A stretch of 64,000 nt of DNA from contig JALIRH010000002.1 of NCBI GenBank assembly GCA_023055505.1, positions 52,947,233 to 53,011,232 on the forward strand. The letters run 5' to 3'. The DNA is from Callipepla californica brunnescens (taxonomy: Eukaryota > Chordata > Aves > Galliformes > Odontophoridae). The number at the start of each line of letters is the position of its first letter. Position 1 is the stretch's first letter. The notes below the pieces were generated by a model. The model was not told the DNA's origin and ran no database searches. It worked only from the letters and a program-made list of their open reading frames with translations. Below are positions 1 through 11,705 of this stretch, in pieces. The translations under genes and the position numbers were made by a program.

Positions 1-1099
1 CAGCTAGAAAAGTCAGGTATTCATTAAAAATACAATAAATCTAACTCTCAGTGTTTTGAAAAACAAAGAAATATACAACCGTTAAAACCATTCCTTTCTG
101 AAATTTAAAGCTAAAATAAGGGTATAGAAGGAAACAAAAACAAAATCATAAACATTTGGAGGGAAAGTACATATATTTTTAAGGTGACAGAACTGATTAT
201 GTGAATTTTATGTAGAACATTCAGCACTTACCCTGATTTTTTTTAAATAAATTATGAGTTTAATACAAATGATACAGTAACTGCATCCACTTTTATTCTG
301 TAAAGACAATTTTGTCATCACTAATATTAATTTCAAAATATTTAAAAGAAAGTCTAGACAATTTTCTGTGACTGTAAATGTAGTAGTCCAATTAAAGTTA
401 AAAAAATACCTTATATACATTCTTTATTATTATTATTATTATTATTATTATACATTTTTGCACACTCATTCTCACTGCCTTCTTAAAAAGGCCAGTGTCC
501 TCCAAAACTCAAAACTTAATATAACACCAAACTGGATAGAAGTACCTTAGCAAATATTTCAATCACCTTTAACATCACAGAGTTCAAACAATGTATTTTG
601 TACTTTAAATATGCCAATATATTTGACAATTCTATTATTTGAACACCTGCAGTTTAAATTTCTCTGTGCAAAACATAACAGATTCCTGAAAACAAGATGA
701 ATTATTCAGAGTTCATAATGAACTCAAAACCACAAATCATATTTCAGCGCTTTCAGTTTCTCAGTATGATGGGTAAGAGGCTTGCTGTAGGTGTTAATTA
801 ATGACGGCATTAATTGTTAATTAGCAAATGTTAAAATGGTAGCAGAAGTGAATTCTGAATAGATTCAGGCTTTCCTTGGGTATGAAGTGACAGGCATATC
901 TTTTAGACAACTAGATTTTTATCAGTTAGTCTCCTGTGCATAATCAGAATAGAGTCATGGCCACTGTTCTTATTTGACATAGTCTGGGCAGGTTTTTACT
1001 TACTCCTCTGCTGGGAAAACATAAGTTTCAGGCAGTCCTTTTCAGTTTTTAGTTATTTTTCTCTGATCACTGGAGAAATCACAACTGAAACTAAATAGT
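1..1099. other. Unique AT-rich non-coding DNA
   Basis: No gene, RNA or recognisable interspersed repeat was seen here apart from the TTA microsatellite listed separately. The open frames present are 60-96 codons, mutually overlapping and low in complexity, as expected by chance in AT-rich DNA. Confidence 0.6.
424..452. repeat. (TTA)n microsatellite
   Basis: Nine uninterrupted TTA units followed by a partial unit. It is a simple sequence repeat and likely length-polymorphic. Confidence 0.95.
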
Positions 1100-1917
1100 A
1101 ACACTGCAGTGAGAATTAGTGATCTGGACAAGCTGGAGAAGGAAGCCCATATGAAAATAATGAGGCTCAGAAAGGGTAAGTGCAAGGTGTTGCACTTGGT
1201 CAGGGCAATCCCAGATATGTTTACAGACTGGGAGAAGAACTCACTGAGAGAAGCCGTGCTAAGAAGGACCGAGGTGTCCTGCTGGACCAAAAGCATGGAC
1301 GTGAACCAGCAGTGTCCCCTTGCAACTCTCAAGTATACTGGACTGCATCAGAAGAACAGAGGCCAACAGGTCAAGGGAGTGGATTGTTCCCCTTGGTTCT
1401 GCCCTTGTGACACTCTATCCAGGCCTGGAAACCCCAGCACAAGAAAAAAAAAATGAGCCTTTGGAGCATGTGATCTTTAAGGCTATCAGAGGGTTGGAGC
1501 ACCTCTCTTGTGAAGACAGGCTGAGGAACTGGGTTCGTTTGCCTTGGGGAAGAGAAGACTGTGGGGATACCTTGTGGCCCTCCAGTACTTAAAGAGAGCT
1601 TATAAAAAAAGATGAAGACTGACTTTTTATATGGTCTGATAGTGATAAGGTAAGAGGGAACAGTTTAAAACTAAAAAAAGAGGAGATACAATTTTGATTT
1701 TAGGAAGAAATTATTTCCTCAAAGGGTAGTGAAATACTGGGACAGGTTGCCAAGAGAAGCTGTGGATGCCCCATCACTGGAGACATTCAAAGCCGGATTG
1801 GATTGGGCCCGGGAAAGTTTGACCTAGTAGGTGTGAAGTCTGACCATGGCAGGGGATTTTGAACAAGATGGTCTTCAAGGTAACTTCCAATCTAAACCAT
1901 TCTATCATTCTTCAATC
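1100..1917 (+). mobile_element. CR1 LINE, 5'-truncated copy
   Basis: CR1 is the dominant non-LTR retrotransposon of birds. This copy covers the C-terminal part of ORF2 and the short 3' UTR. In reading order one sees a DLDKLEKEAH-like segment, the KGKCKVLHL block, the IRGLEHLSCEDRL block, the RLPREAVDAP-like block, and a 3' tail that decays from the usual ATTCTATGATTCT-type octamer repeat at about 1898-1917. The start is a 5' truncation, the normal outcome of incomplete reverse transcription. No target-site duplication is expected for CR1. Divergence is moderate to high, so it is an old insertion. Confidence 0.93.
1103..1830 (+). pseudogene. CR1 ORF2 C-terminal remnant
   Basis: This is the remnant of the CR1 reverse-transcriptase polyprotein, downstream of the catalytic FADD box. 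The coding signal passes through all three forward frames: frame 2 near 1109-1200, frame 1 from about 1180 to 1320, then frame 0 to about 1540. At least two frameshifts have therefore accumulated. The ancestral stop lies around 1825-1830. It cannot encode a functional protein. The identification rests on the blocks KCKVLHL and RGLEHLSCEDRL, which are diagnostic for avian CR1 ORF2. Confidence 0.85.
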
Positions 1918-2101
1918 CATCCACAATGTCAAGATTTTTCACTTCCTCCTCTTTATGTTTGTATCTGAGAATGATTTAAGTTAAAGGTTCATGGAACAAA
2001 ATTCTCTTTACCAAGAATTGTCTCCCTTTCAGAATCAGCCAAGCACAGTACACAGGCTACATAGTGTAAGTATGTATGAAGAATCCCAAAAACGAGAAAT
2101 A

Positions 2102-2135
<34 letters not shown>

Positions 2136-3992
2136 AAGACAAATTGACAGAATGATGTTTTTACAAATAATAAATATTTAATTACATATTATCCAAATGA
2201 ATTCTAAAGTTTAAAGAGGCAGGAATACGTGAAATATCATCAAACTTACTATAATATATGCCTTTATGATTTCTTGGAGGTGATGCTATGTTATGAAGCT
2301 CGGGAAAGTTCAATAAAATACTTGGTATTCAGATGAATACTAAAATTGCATCTTTTCGGCAACAGAACTGGCATTCATTTCACAGCAATTTAATCCTCAG
2401 AAATTGCAAGGATGAACACACTTTACCTTAGAAATAATCACCAACCTTTACTTACATTTCAGACTTAGAGATTTCAAAGAGAATCATAAATATTTCATGC
2501 AAGTATTGTTCTATGGTACCCATCTGGAAGAAGAGCATTTTCTCTTCAGTTGATTAAAACTTTATTGACCTTACTGTCTGTCAGATTCTGCTAAGGGGAT
2601 TTTTACCAAGCAAATTTTTAATATTGTGCTTGCCAAAATGCATCAACAGATTCTGTAAAGGGTAATCGTAAAACTATGGGGAACATTTAATATTACAGCT
2701 AAGACCATGGCATTTACATTTTAACTTTTGCTTACTTTCAGATTTTCTGCAGTTACAATGGGAAAATGAAATGCAGACAACAAACATCCTTGCAAAAAAA
2801 CAGTGAAATGTCATACGGCTGATAATTAAGGGATGTCAGAACCTGACTGACACTATATCCAAGGTGAATTTCCTTATTAATAACTACTATTTTTTGTCAA
2901 CATTTCTCCAAGTAGAAGAATCTCCTTCTCTTTTAAATTTTATTTTATTTGTTTGTTTTATTCTTTCTCTGAGAGAAAAATAATTATTTTCGGAAAGAAT
3001 CATCTGAAAAAGGTTTTTGGATAACCTGAGCCTAGAGATCGGAGAGTACTGCTGAGAAGTTGTCTAAGGACCCTTCTTGGCAGGAAGCATAAAAATTTGG
3101 CCACTAGGTTGCTCTGCAGGCAAGAAAGCATCCTCTCCCTGTACATTATGAAACCCCTCTAAAGAGAGGGCAGCAAAGTCATTACTAAGTAGAGGCAAGG
3201 TAGAATATAGCAGAACACAAAAGGTGCTACTTTAGACCAAAAAGAATTTTAAGAACCTTAGTGCTTAAGGTTAGATATGAAGACCATGTTTTCAATCACT
3301 GTTACTGAATTGTATAGAAGATGTGTAAGTGTTTAATCTTTGATTAAAAAACAAAAGCATGAAAAGCTTCACAGAAAGCATTCTCCAAATGTTGTTTGGT
3401 GCCTCAGTCCAACACACTACATGCTTGACTTCTATCGCTGTTCTGCTAGTATTCTGCAGTCATGTTTAAACAACTTGTTTTGTTTGTTCGTTTCAGAGCA
3501 AAATGAAGGCACTAACATAAAAATGTGAGATACAAAGTCAGCATATCTACTATAATTTTCTATTCCTACACCTCGAAGCTTCAGGACTCTTTCAGGCCAC
3601 GTAAGTATTACTCCACTCTTCATAGAGTAAAATGTGATCCTTCCCCTACGTCTGAAAATATTCTTTACCCTTTCCAGTCACCAAATAGTTTTCTCTAAAG
3701 AAAGGATGACCTGGAAAGACCTGATACTGGCCATCCTATCACAGATGTTTGGGACAGTTTAGCACAGAGATAAGTCATAGAGAATCTAATAGGAAAATCT
3801 ACTGAGAGCACAACTGCACTCCTGAACACCATCCTAGGGAGTATATAGAAAAATCAAATAAAATCTATTATTTTATGTTCACTAAATAAAAATCATACAA
3901 ATCTCCATTCTCTTTAAACAATAGACTTCTGTGAAAACAAAAAATGGAGAGGGAAAAATTATTTTTTTTCTTTTAGATAAAAAACACCGAAG
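1918..3992. other. Unique AT-rich non-coding DNA
   Basis: Apart from an A29 homopolymer I see no gene or recognisable repeat. The short open frames around 3340-3620 overlap each other on opposite strands and resemble no family I know. Confidence 0.55.
2105..2133. repeat. Poly(A) tract, A29
   Basis: An uninterrupted run of 29 A. No AATAAA or ATTAAA lies in the preceding 40 bases, so it is better read as a homopolymer than as a retrocopy tail. Confidence 0.9.
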
Positions 3993-4040
3993 TCATAGAA
4001 TCACAGAATCAAAGTCAGAAAAATTCACAGAGGTATTAAA
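3993..4040 (-). mobile_element. Short CR1 3'-end fragment (probable)
   Basis: The top strand starts with TCATAGAATCACAGAATCA, the reverse complement of the CR1 3' terminal repeat. It continues with a weak match to the adjacent 3' UTR. The fragment is under 60 bp, so the call rests mostly on the terminal repeat. Confidence 0.45.
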
Positions 4041-4921
4041 AAAGAGTCATCATGGGAAAGGTGATATGATGGCATTATTGTTTAAATGCAATATTTATAA
4101 TTTCTGAGTTTATAATGTTTGAGGAAGAGCAGATACATAAATTTGCACCCTCTGGTAGATAAACAAGACCATATATGTTTGCTTGTTTCATTCTTTCTTT
4201 TTGTAGATTGGTGACTTCCAGTACATTTTAGTTAAACTGCAGGGGAAAAGAAGAAGTCTTTGCTGGGCTGTCCTTCCTGGTTAACTTGAAAAGGACTTTT
4301 ATTCCTGACCATCATCAACAGTAGCAACTTCTAGCATTTCTTTTCTTCAGAGGCTCATTTATCTTTATTTACACCTCTGTCAGTGATACTTTTCAACTAA
4401 GTGCTACACTAATACAACGCCTTAACAATTTCCAGACACAAGACAAGAATAATCTACCGGAAAGAGTGAGGAAATGCAGTATTGCCCAACATGATAGGTG
4501 ATCCTCATGTATCCATACAGTCACACCAACGATTACAATATTATGAAAGCCATACAGAAGTAGCTCTAATTTGACCGAACTTTTACTGATCAGCTGTTCA
4601 TTCAACTTTCTGGATAGTTACTTCACAGTATTGATAAGAACACACAAACTAGGTCTTTTAAACATTGTTTAAGCAAACATTCATACTCATCCTTGTAGCC
4701 ACAGCCATGATTGTATTTTAAAGTTACATTTCTGAGCTAACAGAGAAATAAATAGTTAACATCTAGTCCATTTCACGTAATTTAAAGAAAAACACAAATA
4801 GCAGAACTTTGTTTTTTCAGTCTGCACCCTCCAACTTTATTTGCTTACAGCTGTTGTATGAGTGGGGAACTATACGAACTAGAGAGGACAATGTGGTAAA
4901 CAGCACAGTGAAATAGATGGA
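4041..4921. other. Unique non-coding DNA
   Basis: No feature recognised. A segment near 4455-4510 faintly resembles a CR1 3' region but is too weak to call. Confidence 0.5.
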
Positions 4922-5517
4922 AAAAGCTTTAATTAGTTTAGTGTCATGAATTTTTTCTTCGTAGAGACATACATATCATCCCATGCTGTGGATTTTTTCA
5001 TGATACTGTAGGTGATAATACAGTGATGTTTTTGTTGTTGGATAGCAGTGCTTAAGCAGAACTAAGGACTTTCTGACTTCTTGTGCTGTCCTGCCAGTGA
5101 AGAGCTATGTGCACTCAAGGATCCAGGTGATGACACAACCAGGACAGTTGACCTAAACCAGCTGAAAGGATATCCCAAATCAAATGGTGTCAAGCTCGTC
5201 AGTAAAAGTTGGAGTAAAGAAAGAAAAGAGGGGAAAACATTCAGAGTGATGGTATTTGTCATTCCAAGAAACCATTACGTATGATGATTCCTGCTTTCCT
5301 GGGAGTGGCTGAGCATCTGCCTGCTGATGACAGGTAGGGAATTAATGCTTTGCTTTGCTTTACTCATGCCCACATCTTTTGCTTCACCTAGGTAAACTGT
5401 CTTTATCTAAATCCATGAATTCTCACACTTCTTTCTTCCCAATTCTCTCCCATAACCCAACTGAGGAGAGCGAACAAATGGTTCTGCAGAGCTTCCTTGC
5501 AGAATTAAAGCTTGACA
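4922..5517 (+). mobile_element. Old avian ERV solo LTR
   Basis: The order of short blocks matches a long terminal repeat family common across bird genomes. Visible blocks are the ATTTTTTCTTC-like 5' part, GATAATACAGTGATG, the CAGTGCTTAAGCAGAACT part, GGACAGTTGACC with CAGCTGAAAGGATATCCC, the promoter-side AGTGATGGTATTTGTC stretch, GCTTTCCTGGGAGTGGCTGA, TTTGCTTTGCTTT, AAACTGTCTTTATCT, and a GACA end. No internal retroviral sequence flanks it, so it is a solo LTR left by LTR-LTR recombination. The TATA region and the ATTAAA poly(A) signal expected from the family are mutated (around 5205 and 5393), so promoter and terminator activity are probably lost. Ends are approximate to about 10 bp. I recognise the family by its consensus but leave its formal name open. 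Confidence 0.82.
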
Positions 5518-6549
5518 GCAACAGCTCCTGTCCTGTGGAAGGCAAAAAATACATCAACTAAGGTTTCTCTTAAAAAATCACTTGCAGTGATTTGTTACCA
5601 CATCTGTTCAGAAAAATAGGTCACAGATATGTAAATAAGAAATTAAAGCAATAAAACATTCAACACTACATCCATAATTTGTGACCCAAAATAAGACGTT
5701 GACCTCTAGAGCTGATAAATCTGCTAGTAGATAACAGAGATCAGCAGCAGGAAAAATGAAAAGAAATTCGTAGAAACAACACACGAATTCAGAGTGACAA
5801 GTAAGTGTCACAAAAAAATATTTACATACAAATGTGATACAACATGTAGCATAAATGACCTATATGTTATTTTGTACAGCAGCAAAGATTACTTCTGCTC
5901 TTACACTATATTTACACCACTGTTCTCCCGTTTTCCTCAAGGAAATGGTACCTGCAAGACAGTGCTCTGAATTGGATGCTTTTTATTGTCTTATTTAAAG
6001 TTTGAGAGCTTTTATTATAAATTCACTCAAACAACCACTGACCATAATCTGAGCTTTACAATGGCTTAACTTTCATGGACTTCAAACTAACAGATATGTA
6101 ACTATTTATGTCATGATAAAACATTATTTCTTCAATGTACTTTATCAACATCCCTTGAAGTACGTTTAATCTAATTCAAAAACGTCAACCACTAATTCTG
6201 CATTAGGACTTTATTCCAGCTATACTGAAGTTTAATTTCAGCAGTTTGCTTTTTATTAACAGAACTTCCTGAGAAACACAGCACTGGAAAGGGGATCCAC
6301 ATTTGCTAGGTATGCTGCAAATCTGAAGAGCCTGTACTTACAGCAACAAGACAGAAACACAGGGTAACAGTCTTAAGCAAAATAGCAGCCTAAGAACCAA
6401 TGCTACTTAACTTATTTTTAAGATAAAAAAAAAAAATTATTTAAAGGATGCTACTGGAATAATATTATATAAGTAATGATACTTTTATGGATTTCCTGCC
6501 AAATATAAAAATGGTAAGCTTGCATAGTGCCTAGTACCTAACTTCAGCT
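5518..6549. other. Unique AT-rich non-coding DNA
   Basis: Nothing recognised beyond short A-runs. Confidence 0.5.
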
Positions 6550-7455
6550 CACAGAATTTTCCAGGTTGGAAGGACCTCAGAAAGTCTCTAGACTGGCTGC
6601 TAAGTGCATAGTCAACACTGAATTCACACCATGTTGTTATGGTCTTATTTAGTTGGGTGTCAAATAAGACATAGACAGAGATTTTGTGTACGACCTCTCT
6701 GAACAGTCTGTTCTAATGCTTGACTGATCCCGATTTTCCTTCTTTTCCCTCTTCATATCCAGTTGGAAAAACTGTTTTGTTTTTTTTTTTGCTTTCATCT
6801 GCAGCACACCTCAGTAGAACCAAGTTCTGCATTCTCAGTAATCTCCTCTTTCATATTGGGTGGCTGCCATCAAGTGTTCCTGATGCCACAAGCCCAAGAT
6901 TCTCAGATTTAATCATAAAGCAAATGCTTCAGGTCTGGAACCCTTCACTGAAGGTGTCCCATTTTATCGATCTGTTATTGTTCTGGGAGATCCAAAACTG
7001 AATTCTAAATGTGATCTAACAAAGTGCAGAGTAAAAGAGAAAAATATCTTCATTTGATATATTAACTGTGCTCTTATTCCTATGGCCCAGATTGCTGTTG
7101 GTCAGCATATGTTAGGGCATATGGCTGACTCGTGTTCAACACATCGCTCTCCAGGATCCCCATTAGAGCTGCTCCCCAGTGTGTCAGTCATCTCCTTCTG
7201 CATAACTGAAAGGGATTACTCCTTCCCAATTGCAGAACTTTGCATCTGTTCTTGTTGGTTTTTATTAAGTTCCCAGTGATACATTAATGTAGCCAATTCA
7301 GAGTTCTCTGAATGGATGCTCTGCCCTTGCACATTTTCCATTGCATTTTTCAGTTTGCTGTCACTCAGAAACAAAACAGGTGCATTTTCTGTCTTCTCCA
7401 CACCATTGATAAATATACTAGGCAGGCCCCAGTATTGAAGCGTGAGGCACTCCAC
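6550..7455 (-). mobile_element. Degraded CR1 LINE
   Basis: On the top strand the copy reads from 3' end inward. CAGAATTTTCCAGGTTGGAA at about 6551 is the 3' UTR start. ACCTCTCTGAACAGTCTGTT follows at about 6692. Next comes GTTCTGGGAGATCCAAAACT at about 6979, equivalent to the region coding for the aromatic-rich segment before the C-terminal blocks. The last part is GGCAGGCCCCAGTATTGAAG at about 7423, equivalent to the GxVLGP region. The stretch 6770-6960 does not match, so the copy is interrupted or rearranged. Overall divergence is high, which points to an old CR1 subfamily. Confidence 0.7.
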
Positions 7456-7476
7456 TTTCAAATTTTCTTCATACAC
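7216..7476 (-). pseudogene. CR1 reverse-transcriptase remnant (open frame)
   Basis: This minus-strand frame is open for 86 codons and follows the CR1 ORF2 reading frame. FINGVEKTENA corresponds to the family's FINDLDEG-like segment. FLSDSKL corresponds to the catalytic FADDTKL box, with the first aspartate changed to serine and the alanine to leucine. NKNQQ corresponds to the NKAKC region. Changing the metal-binding Asp pair means no polymerase activity. The open frame is a fossil of the element, not a host gene. Confidence 0.6.
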
Positions 7477-8173
7477 AGTATAACAATATGATTCACTTTC
7501 TTCTTATGAAGTTTGCCAAAATTAAATACAAATTCCTGTGCCTGAAAAGGAACAGGCTAAAGAGAGAAGAAAGCAAGAATATTCAAGAAACACAGTAGTT
7601 GCAAGCAACCTGATTTAATTCTGACATTAGCCTTGCAATGAGAAGGAAATTGAATCAAGTCTCCAAAAATTCTCCTAACCTTAATTATTCTATGATTCTA
7701 AAACAGAAAAAAAAAAAAAGGCATAATCAAGAAATATATTAAATTTGAAGAGATGTAGCTTTGAAAAGATGTAGTTGATAATTAAGTACCTCTAATTGAA
7801 AAAGCTTTGTTATAAATATATATATTTTTATATATGCATGTTATTCATTACAGAATTTACTTTCTTATAAGACATGAAACAGCAATACACTGTCAGTCAT
7901 TATAGGGATTTGAATTTTATGTCCCCAACACAAGCTTTTCTTGAAATACAGAAGATGGGGTCAATATGTTGCTTCCTTCTACTATTCAGTCGATGTCTCA
8001 GCAAGCGTTACAATTTCACTCACACTCACATCACTCACTGTGTATCACTTCTGATACATATCTGGTTTGTTCTGGGTTCAGATTACAAAAATAGTGCAGA
8101 AAAATAATGGGATGTAAGTCATAACATGCTTATCACAAGTCTTCGGTGTAAAAGGAGTGTATACATTAGTACA
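7456..8173. other. Unique AT-rich non-coding DNA
   Basis: Includes a short (TA)n stretch near 7815-7838 (interrupted) and an A13 run near 7708. No gene recognised. Confidence 0.5.
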
Positions 8174-8724
8174 TAGATTGCCCTAAAAGTAATGCTTCCT
8201 ATTTATTTCCACATAAATTACAAAAGATACCAATAGCACAACACTATTTGATAGAGCAAATTCTCAGATAAAAAACACTATTTTTCAACAGTCACCACTA
8301 TTAGCTGATACATGCAGATGAGCTGATTGAGCTACTCTTCATTTTGTGGTGTGACAGCTGTGCACGGCCATCTGGAGTGTAGCTTGTCTTTCATGTCACT
8401 GTCACCACTGCTGAAATGCACCACCCATCACTGTGCTCACATTCACTGTTTGGTCTCCATAACTCTTCAGCAAGTTTCAATGAATGTCAGTGGGTGCTGT
8501 TCTTTCCACATGGAGAAATTCAATGACACCCCCTTGCTTCATACACACTCCCATATCAGATGCTGTTTTGTCAGACTGTCCCTCTGCTGCCATCTGTAAC
8601 ACAGCAACAAACTGTAACAGAATATTGACAAGAAGGTTCAACCTCTACTGCCATATCACCAACAACTGGCTTCATGGGCCAGTGTAAAAAAATAGGAGGC
8701 CTAACTTTTGGAGCTGCCCTCATA
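8174..8724 (-). mobile_element. Galluhop-type mariner, deletion derivative with extended coding
   Basis: Terminal inverted repeats are visible: CTAAAAGTAATGCTTCCTAT near 8184 and its inverted counterpart near 8694-8717 (AGGAGGCCTAACTTTTGG). The element lies between TA dinucleotides, as expected for Tc1/mariner insertion. At about 550 bp it is far shorter than an autonomous mariner (about 1.2-1.3 kb), so the catalytic DDD domain is missing. On the minus strand it retains the transposase N-terminal helix-turn-helix. Unlike the other copies in this window, it also keeps the following linker and the start of the second helix-turn-helix. It is non-autonomous and dead, with several substitutions and an in-frame stop. 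Confidence 0.92.
8300..8590 (-). pseudogene. Mariner transposase N-terminal fragment
   Basis: Reading the minus strand from about 8590 down to 8300, I see MGVCMKQ-like start residues, then GDQTVNVSTV-like helix-turn-helix residues, HFSSGDSDMKDK, PCTAVTPQNEE, a stop codon where the family has Arg, and LNQLI. These are the DNA-binding HTH_48 domain and the beginning of the second DNA-binding motif of mariner transposases. The DDD catalytic residues are all absent because the internal deletion removes them. Confidence 0.75.
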
Positions 8725-11059
8725 ATTTGAAGTTGGAAGAATGTGGTGAACTCATTTATCTTCTTTCTTATTCCACAGCTTGCAAGGGAATTTTATTAAA
8801 ATGTGAATAAACATAGAAGAAAAATATACTGTTAAATTAAGATGTACATTTCGTTTCCTTTTTTTTTTCATGAAAGCATATATGAAAAAAAATATGAAGT
8901 CTGGAAAATTGTTTGATGTATAAAACCAGATTTCTAACTTGTCTGACTTCATTTCCTTCAAGATGGACCTCCATCTACTGGAACAATTTATGCCTGTCCA
9001 TAGGAACCTGTGCAGATTTCATGGAAATATGCCTGGTACCAGAGAAAAAAAGGAAACCACTAATTCTGGACACATAATATGATAATGAAAAAAAATATTG
9101 TAAAATCTCCCAGAGAAACCATTTTACCTTACTATTTTTATCAAACTGTAAATGAAACGTTGACAGAATAATAACAGGGAAACTCCTCCAGTATAAAAAA
9201 AACACTTTTTTCCCCATCTTTTCAAGCATAATCACACTGAAAATATCTATTTTTCTCTAAAGGTAGATTTACATATACATATATACAAAGAAATCATTCA
9301 TCAAACTCTTTCCATGGTGCCCATTATAGATGAAAACACCTGTTACCTTTTCTGTTTCAATTTAACAAGGGAAAAAACAGACAAGTACTTTTGTTTCCAA
9401 GATGAGCAATAGCTTTTAAAAATTACATCGCAATAATACATTCATATTTTTTGTTATTATTATTTATGCTAATCTTGTTCTTTAAGAGCTGGATGAGAGA
9501 CAGCTCAGTGGACATAAGAAAAATTGATAAATCCCACCAACCTGGTTTCTTGTGTTTGAAATTTTTCTATTTAACAGAATTATAAATGTTTCTTAGCAGT
9601 TTTTCAAATGGAAGTTTAGACTATATGAATACTGACAGTTTGATCAGGACAAGTGCAGATAGGCAGACAGAGCTCTTTCACATTCTCAGAAGTGTTTTCA
9701 TTGTGTAGAAATAACATGAAGGGTGGGATTCAGGTACCTAAAACACATATATCTAGTACAGCCTTTGTGGGTCATTGACAGTAGATCGGATATGGAATGT
9801 ATTGCCAAGGAGAGACAGCAGGAGTCCATCCAGAGTCCTAGATGACATCTAAAGTGATTCTATGATTTCTGTTGTCATACAAGACATTTATGACCCTTCA
9901 GTATTTGAGGGCATATCTACATATATTTGTTTAACACAGATTTAACACAATTACTGTGATGTAAATGTTTTTCAGCAAAGATTACATATGTTTGGTCATT
10001 CTTTTTTTTTCTAAAGTGAAAATTCATTCCTCTTTCCAGCCCTAGCATGTGATACAACACATGTTTAAATCCTCAGCTTCAAAGAATAAATGAACAGAGC
10101 AGCACAGAAAAATCACCTCTAGCCATGATTTTCTGAGTCTACGTAGGTCTGAATATCTCCAGTCAGACCCTTGATACTTGAATATAATTTTCATAGCACT
10201 ACCCTGTATACAGGGTGTTTCACTGCTACATATTCAATGCTACACTAAAATATGCTAGTTTTTTCCTTGTGCAAGGAGTTTCTTTTCTGCATTTGTTGTT
10301 TACACAATTACTAAGGAATCTTATTTGTTCACATGAAATTGAGAGAAACAGACTAGAGCAGTGCTTAACAGGGAAAGTTTTAAACATAATAGCACAGCTA
10401 TGATTTTTACAGCAGATTCACAGTCCATTGTTGTCTGAGGACATCATAAAAGTATTTTATCCTTTTTGAGCTCAGTGGTTAGTTTCTGTTAAAAGGCTGG
10501 ATTACTTCAGGTTGAATTCTGCTCTGAAAATTGGTATAATAGTTGCATTACACTGTGCAGTAGGTTACAGATTTGGGTGATTAACACTTAAGATGAATAA
10601 AACTGCATTGGGTCAAAGGCCCACCTACTAACATATCCTTTCTCTGAGAATATATGTCTCAGGTGAAAAATAAGAAAAAAGAAATGGGCAGACATTCTGT
10701 GATACATTACACTTACAATTTCTCTGGGATAACAACAATGTAAAACTTAAGGACTTTGAGTTCCAGGTTTTATCTTTGCGTTTGTCAGCATTTAATGAAT
10801 ATTTCCTACATAGATCTCAGTGATTGATTTTTTAAGTCATATAAACTTTCATCATCCAGATTATCCACAGTTTAATTGTACCTAATGTGAAAAAAATGTA
10901 TATACATATTTCTTATTCTTTGACTTCCATCTGCTTAAAATTTCATTCAGCTCTGCCTTGTTTCTGTATCATAAGAAATAATTATTAATCATTCTTCTAT
11001 TCATCCTTTACCTTGACAGTCATTATCTATTTCTTATTCAGTTCAAAACACCTAAAAGT
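8725..11059. other. Unique AT-rich non-coding DNA
   Basis: Only a probable CR1 scrap at about 9.8 kb was recognised. No gene or RNA feature is supported; open frames are at most 86 codons. Confidence 0.5.
9795..9872 (+). mobile_element. CR1 3'-end scrap (weak)
   Basis: ATTGCCAAGGAGAGACAGCA resembles the CR1 RLPREVV-coding region. The stretch ends in GTGATTCTATGATTTCT, close to the CR1 terminal repeat. The 3' UTR between them is mostly missing. Confidence 0.4.
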
Positions 11060-11705
11060 ATTTCATTTTATCTTATGTGGAAACCATTTCACGCTATTTA
11101 TCATACTTGTTGACCTTTTCTCTACCTTTTCCATTTCTAATAGTTTATTATTATAATCAGAACTGCAAGTGGTATTTAAAATGTAAAGAAAACATGGATT
11201 TATAAAGAGGCATGATATTTTCTGCTTTGCTCTCAGTTCTTTTCCTGATTATCAAGACTCTATTTACTTTTCTGACCACCACTAAACATTGTGCTGATGT
11301 TTTCAAGAAGCAAGCATATAATGATTCCAAGATCTCTTTCCTGAATAGTAATAACTAATTTAAGGACCTTCACTGTATATGTAGAGATGGATTGTTTTTC
11401 CCACCAAGCATTACTTTGCATTTGTGAAAAGTGAATCTCACTTGTCTTTTCATCAACAGTTTCACAAAATGCACATTGTGTTCTTCATTCAGATTTCTTA
11501 CTTAATATTCTGAATAAATTTAGCACTATCAGCAAACCTTGCCACTTCACTCCCCATTTTCAAATGTATTGCAAACAGTATGCCTCAGCACAAACCTGCA
11601 TAGAAATCTACCATTTCTTTTCAACTATTGTGAAAATGATTTGAAAATATCTTCTGGACCTCTCTGGTCATACCACCCCAGCAACAATTCCAGTTCAATT
11701 ATGGG
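11060..11705 (-). mobile_element. Ancient amniote CR1 LINE
   Basis: This copy belongs to an old CR1 lineage best known from turtles and crocodilians, not to the young chicken CR1 types elsewhere in the window. Top-strand landmarks in order are TTATGTGGAAACCATTTCAC, CCTTTTCCATTTCTAATAG, CATGGATTTATAAAGAGGCA, GATATTTTCTGC, TTACTTTTCTGACCACCACT, TTGTGCTGATGTTTTCAAGA, ATGATTCCAAGATCTCTTTC, GCATTACTTTGCATTTGTGA and ATCAGCAAACCTTGCCAC. Together these span the 3' UTR and the C-terminal part of ORF2 read backwards. Many small indels break the coding frame. The state of decay suits an insertion predating modern bird orders. Confidence 0.8.

Noticed and set aside
4440..4510. Weak resemblance to a CR1 3' segment
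   Set aside because: Only scattered matches and no terminal repeat; not distinguishable from chance.
5081..5561. Two 67-68 codon plus-strand open frames
   Set aside because: Both fall within the old solo LTR; their sequence is explained by the LTR family, not by a gene.
8327..8687. Plus-strand open frames rich in His and Cys over the 8.2-kb mariner
   Set aside because: Antisense shadows of the mariner transposase fragment.
10205..10225. Short palindrome CTGTATACAG
   Set aside because: Ten bases, expected by chance in 64 kb.
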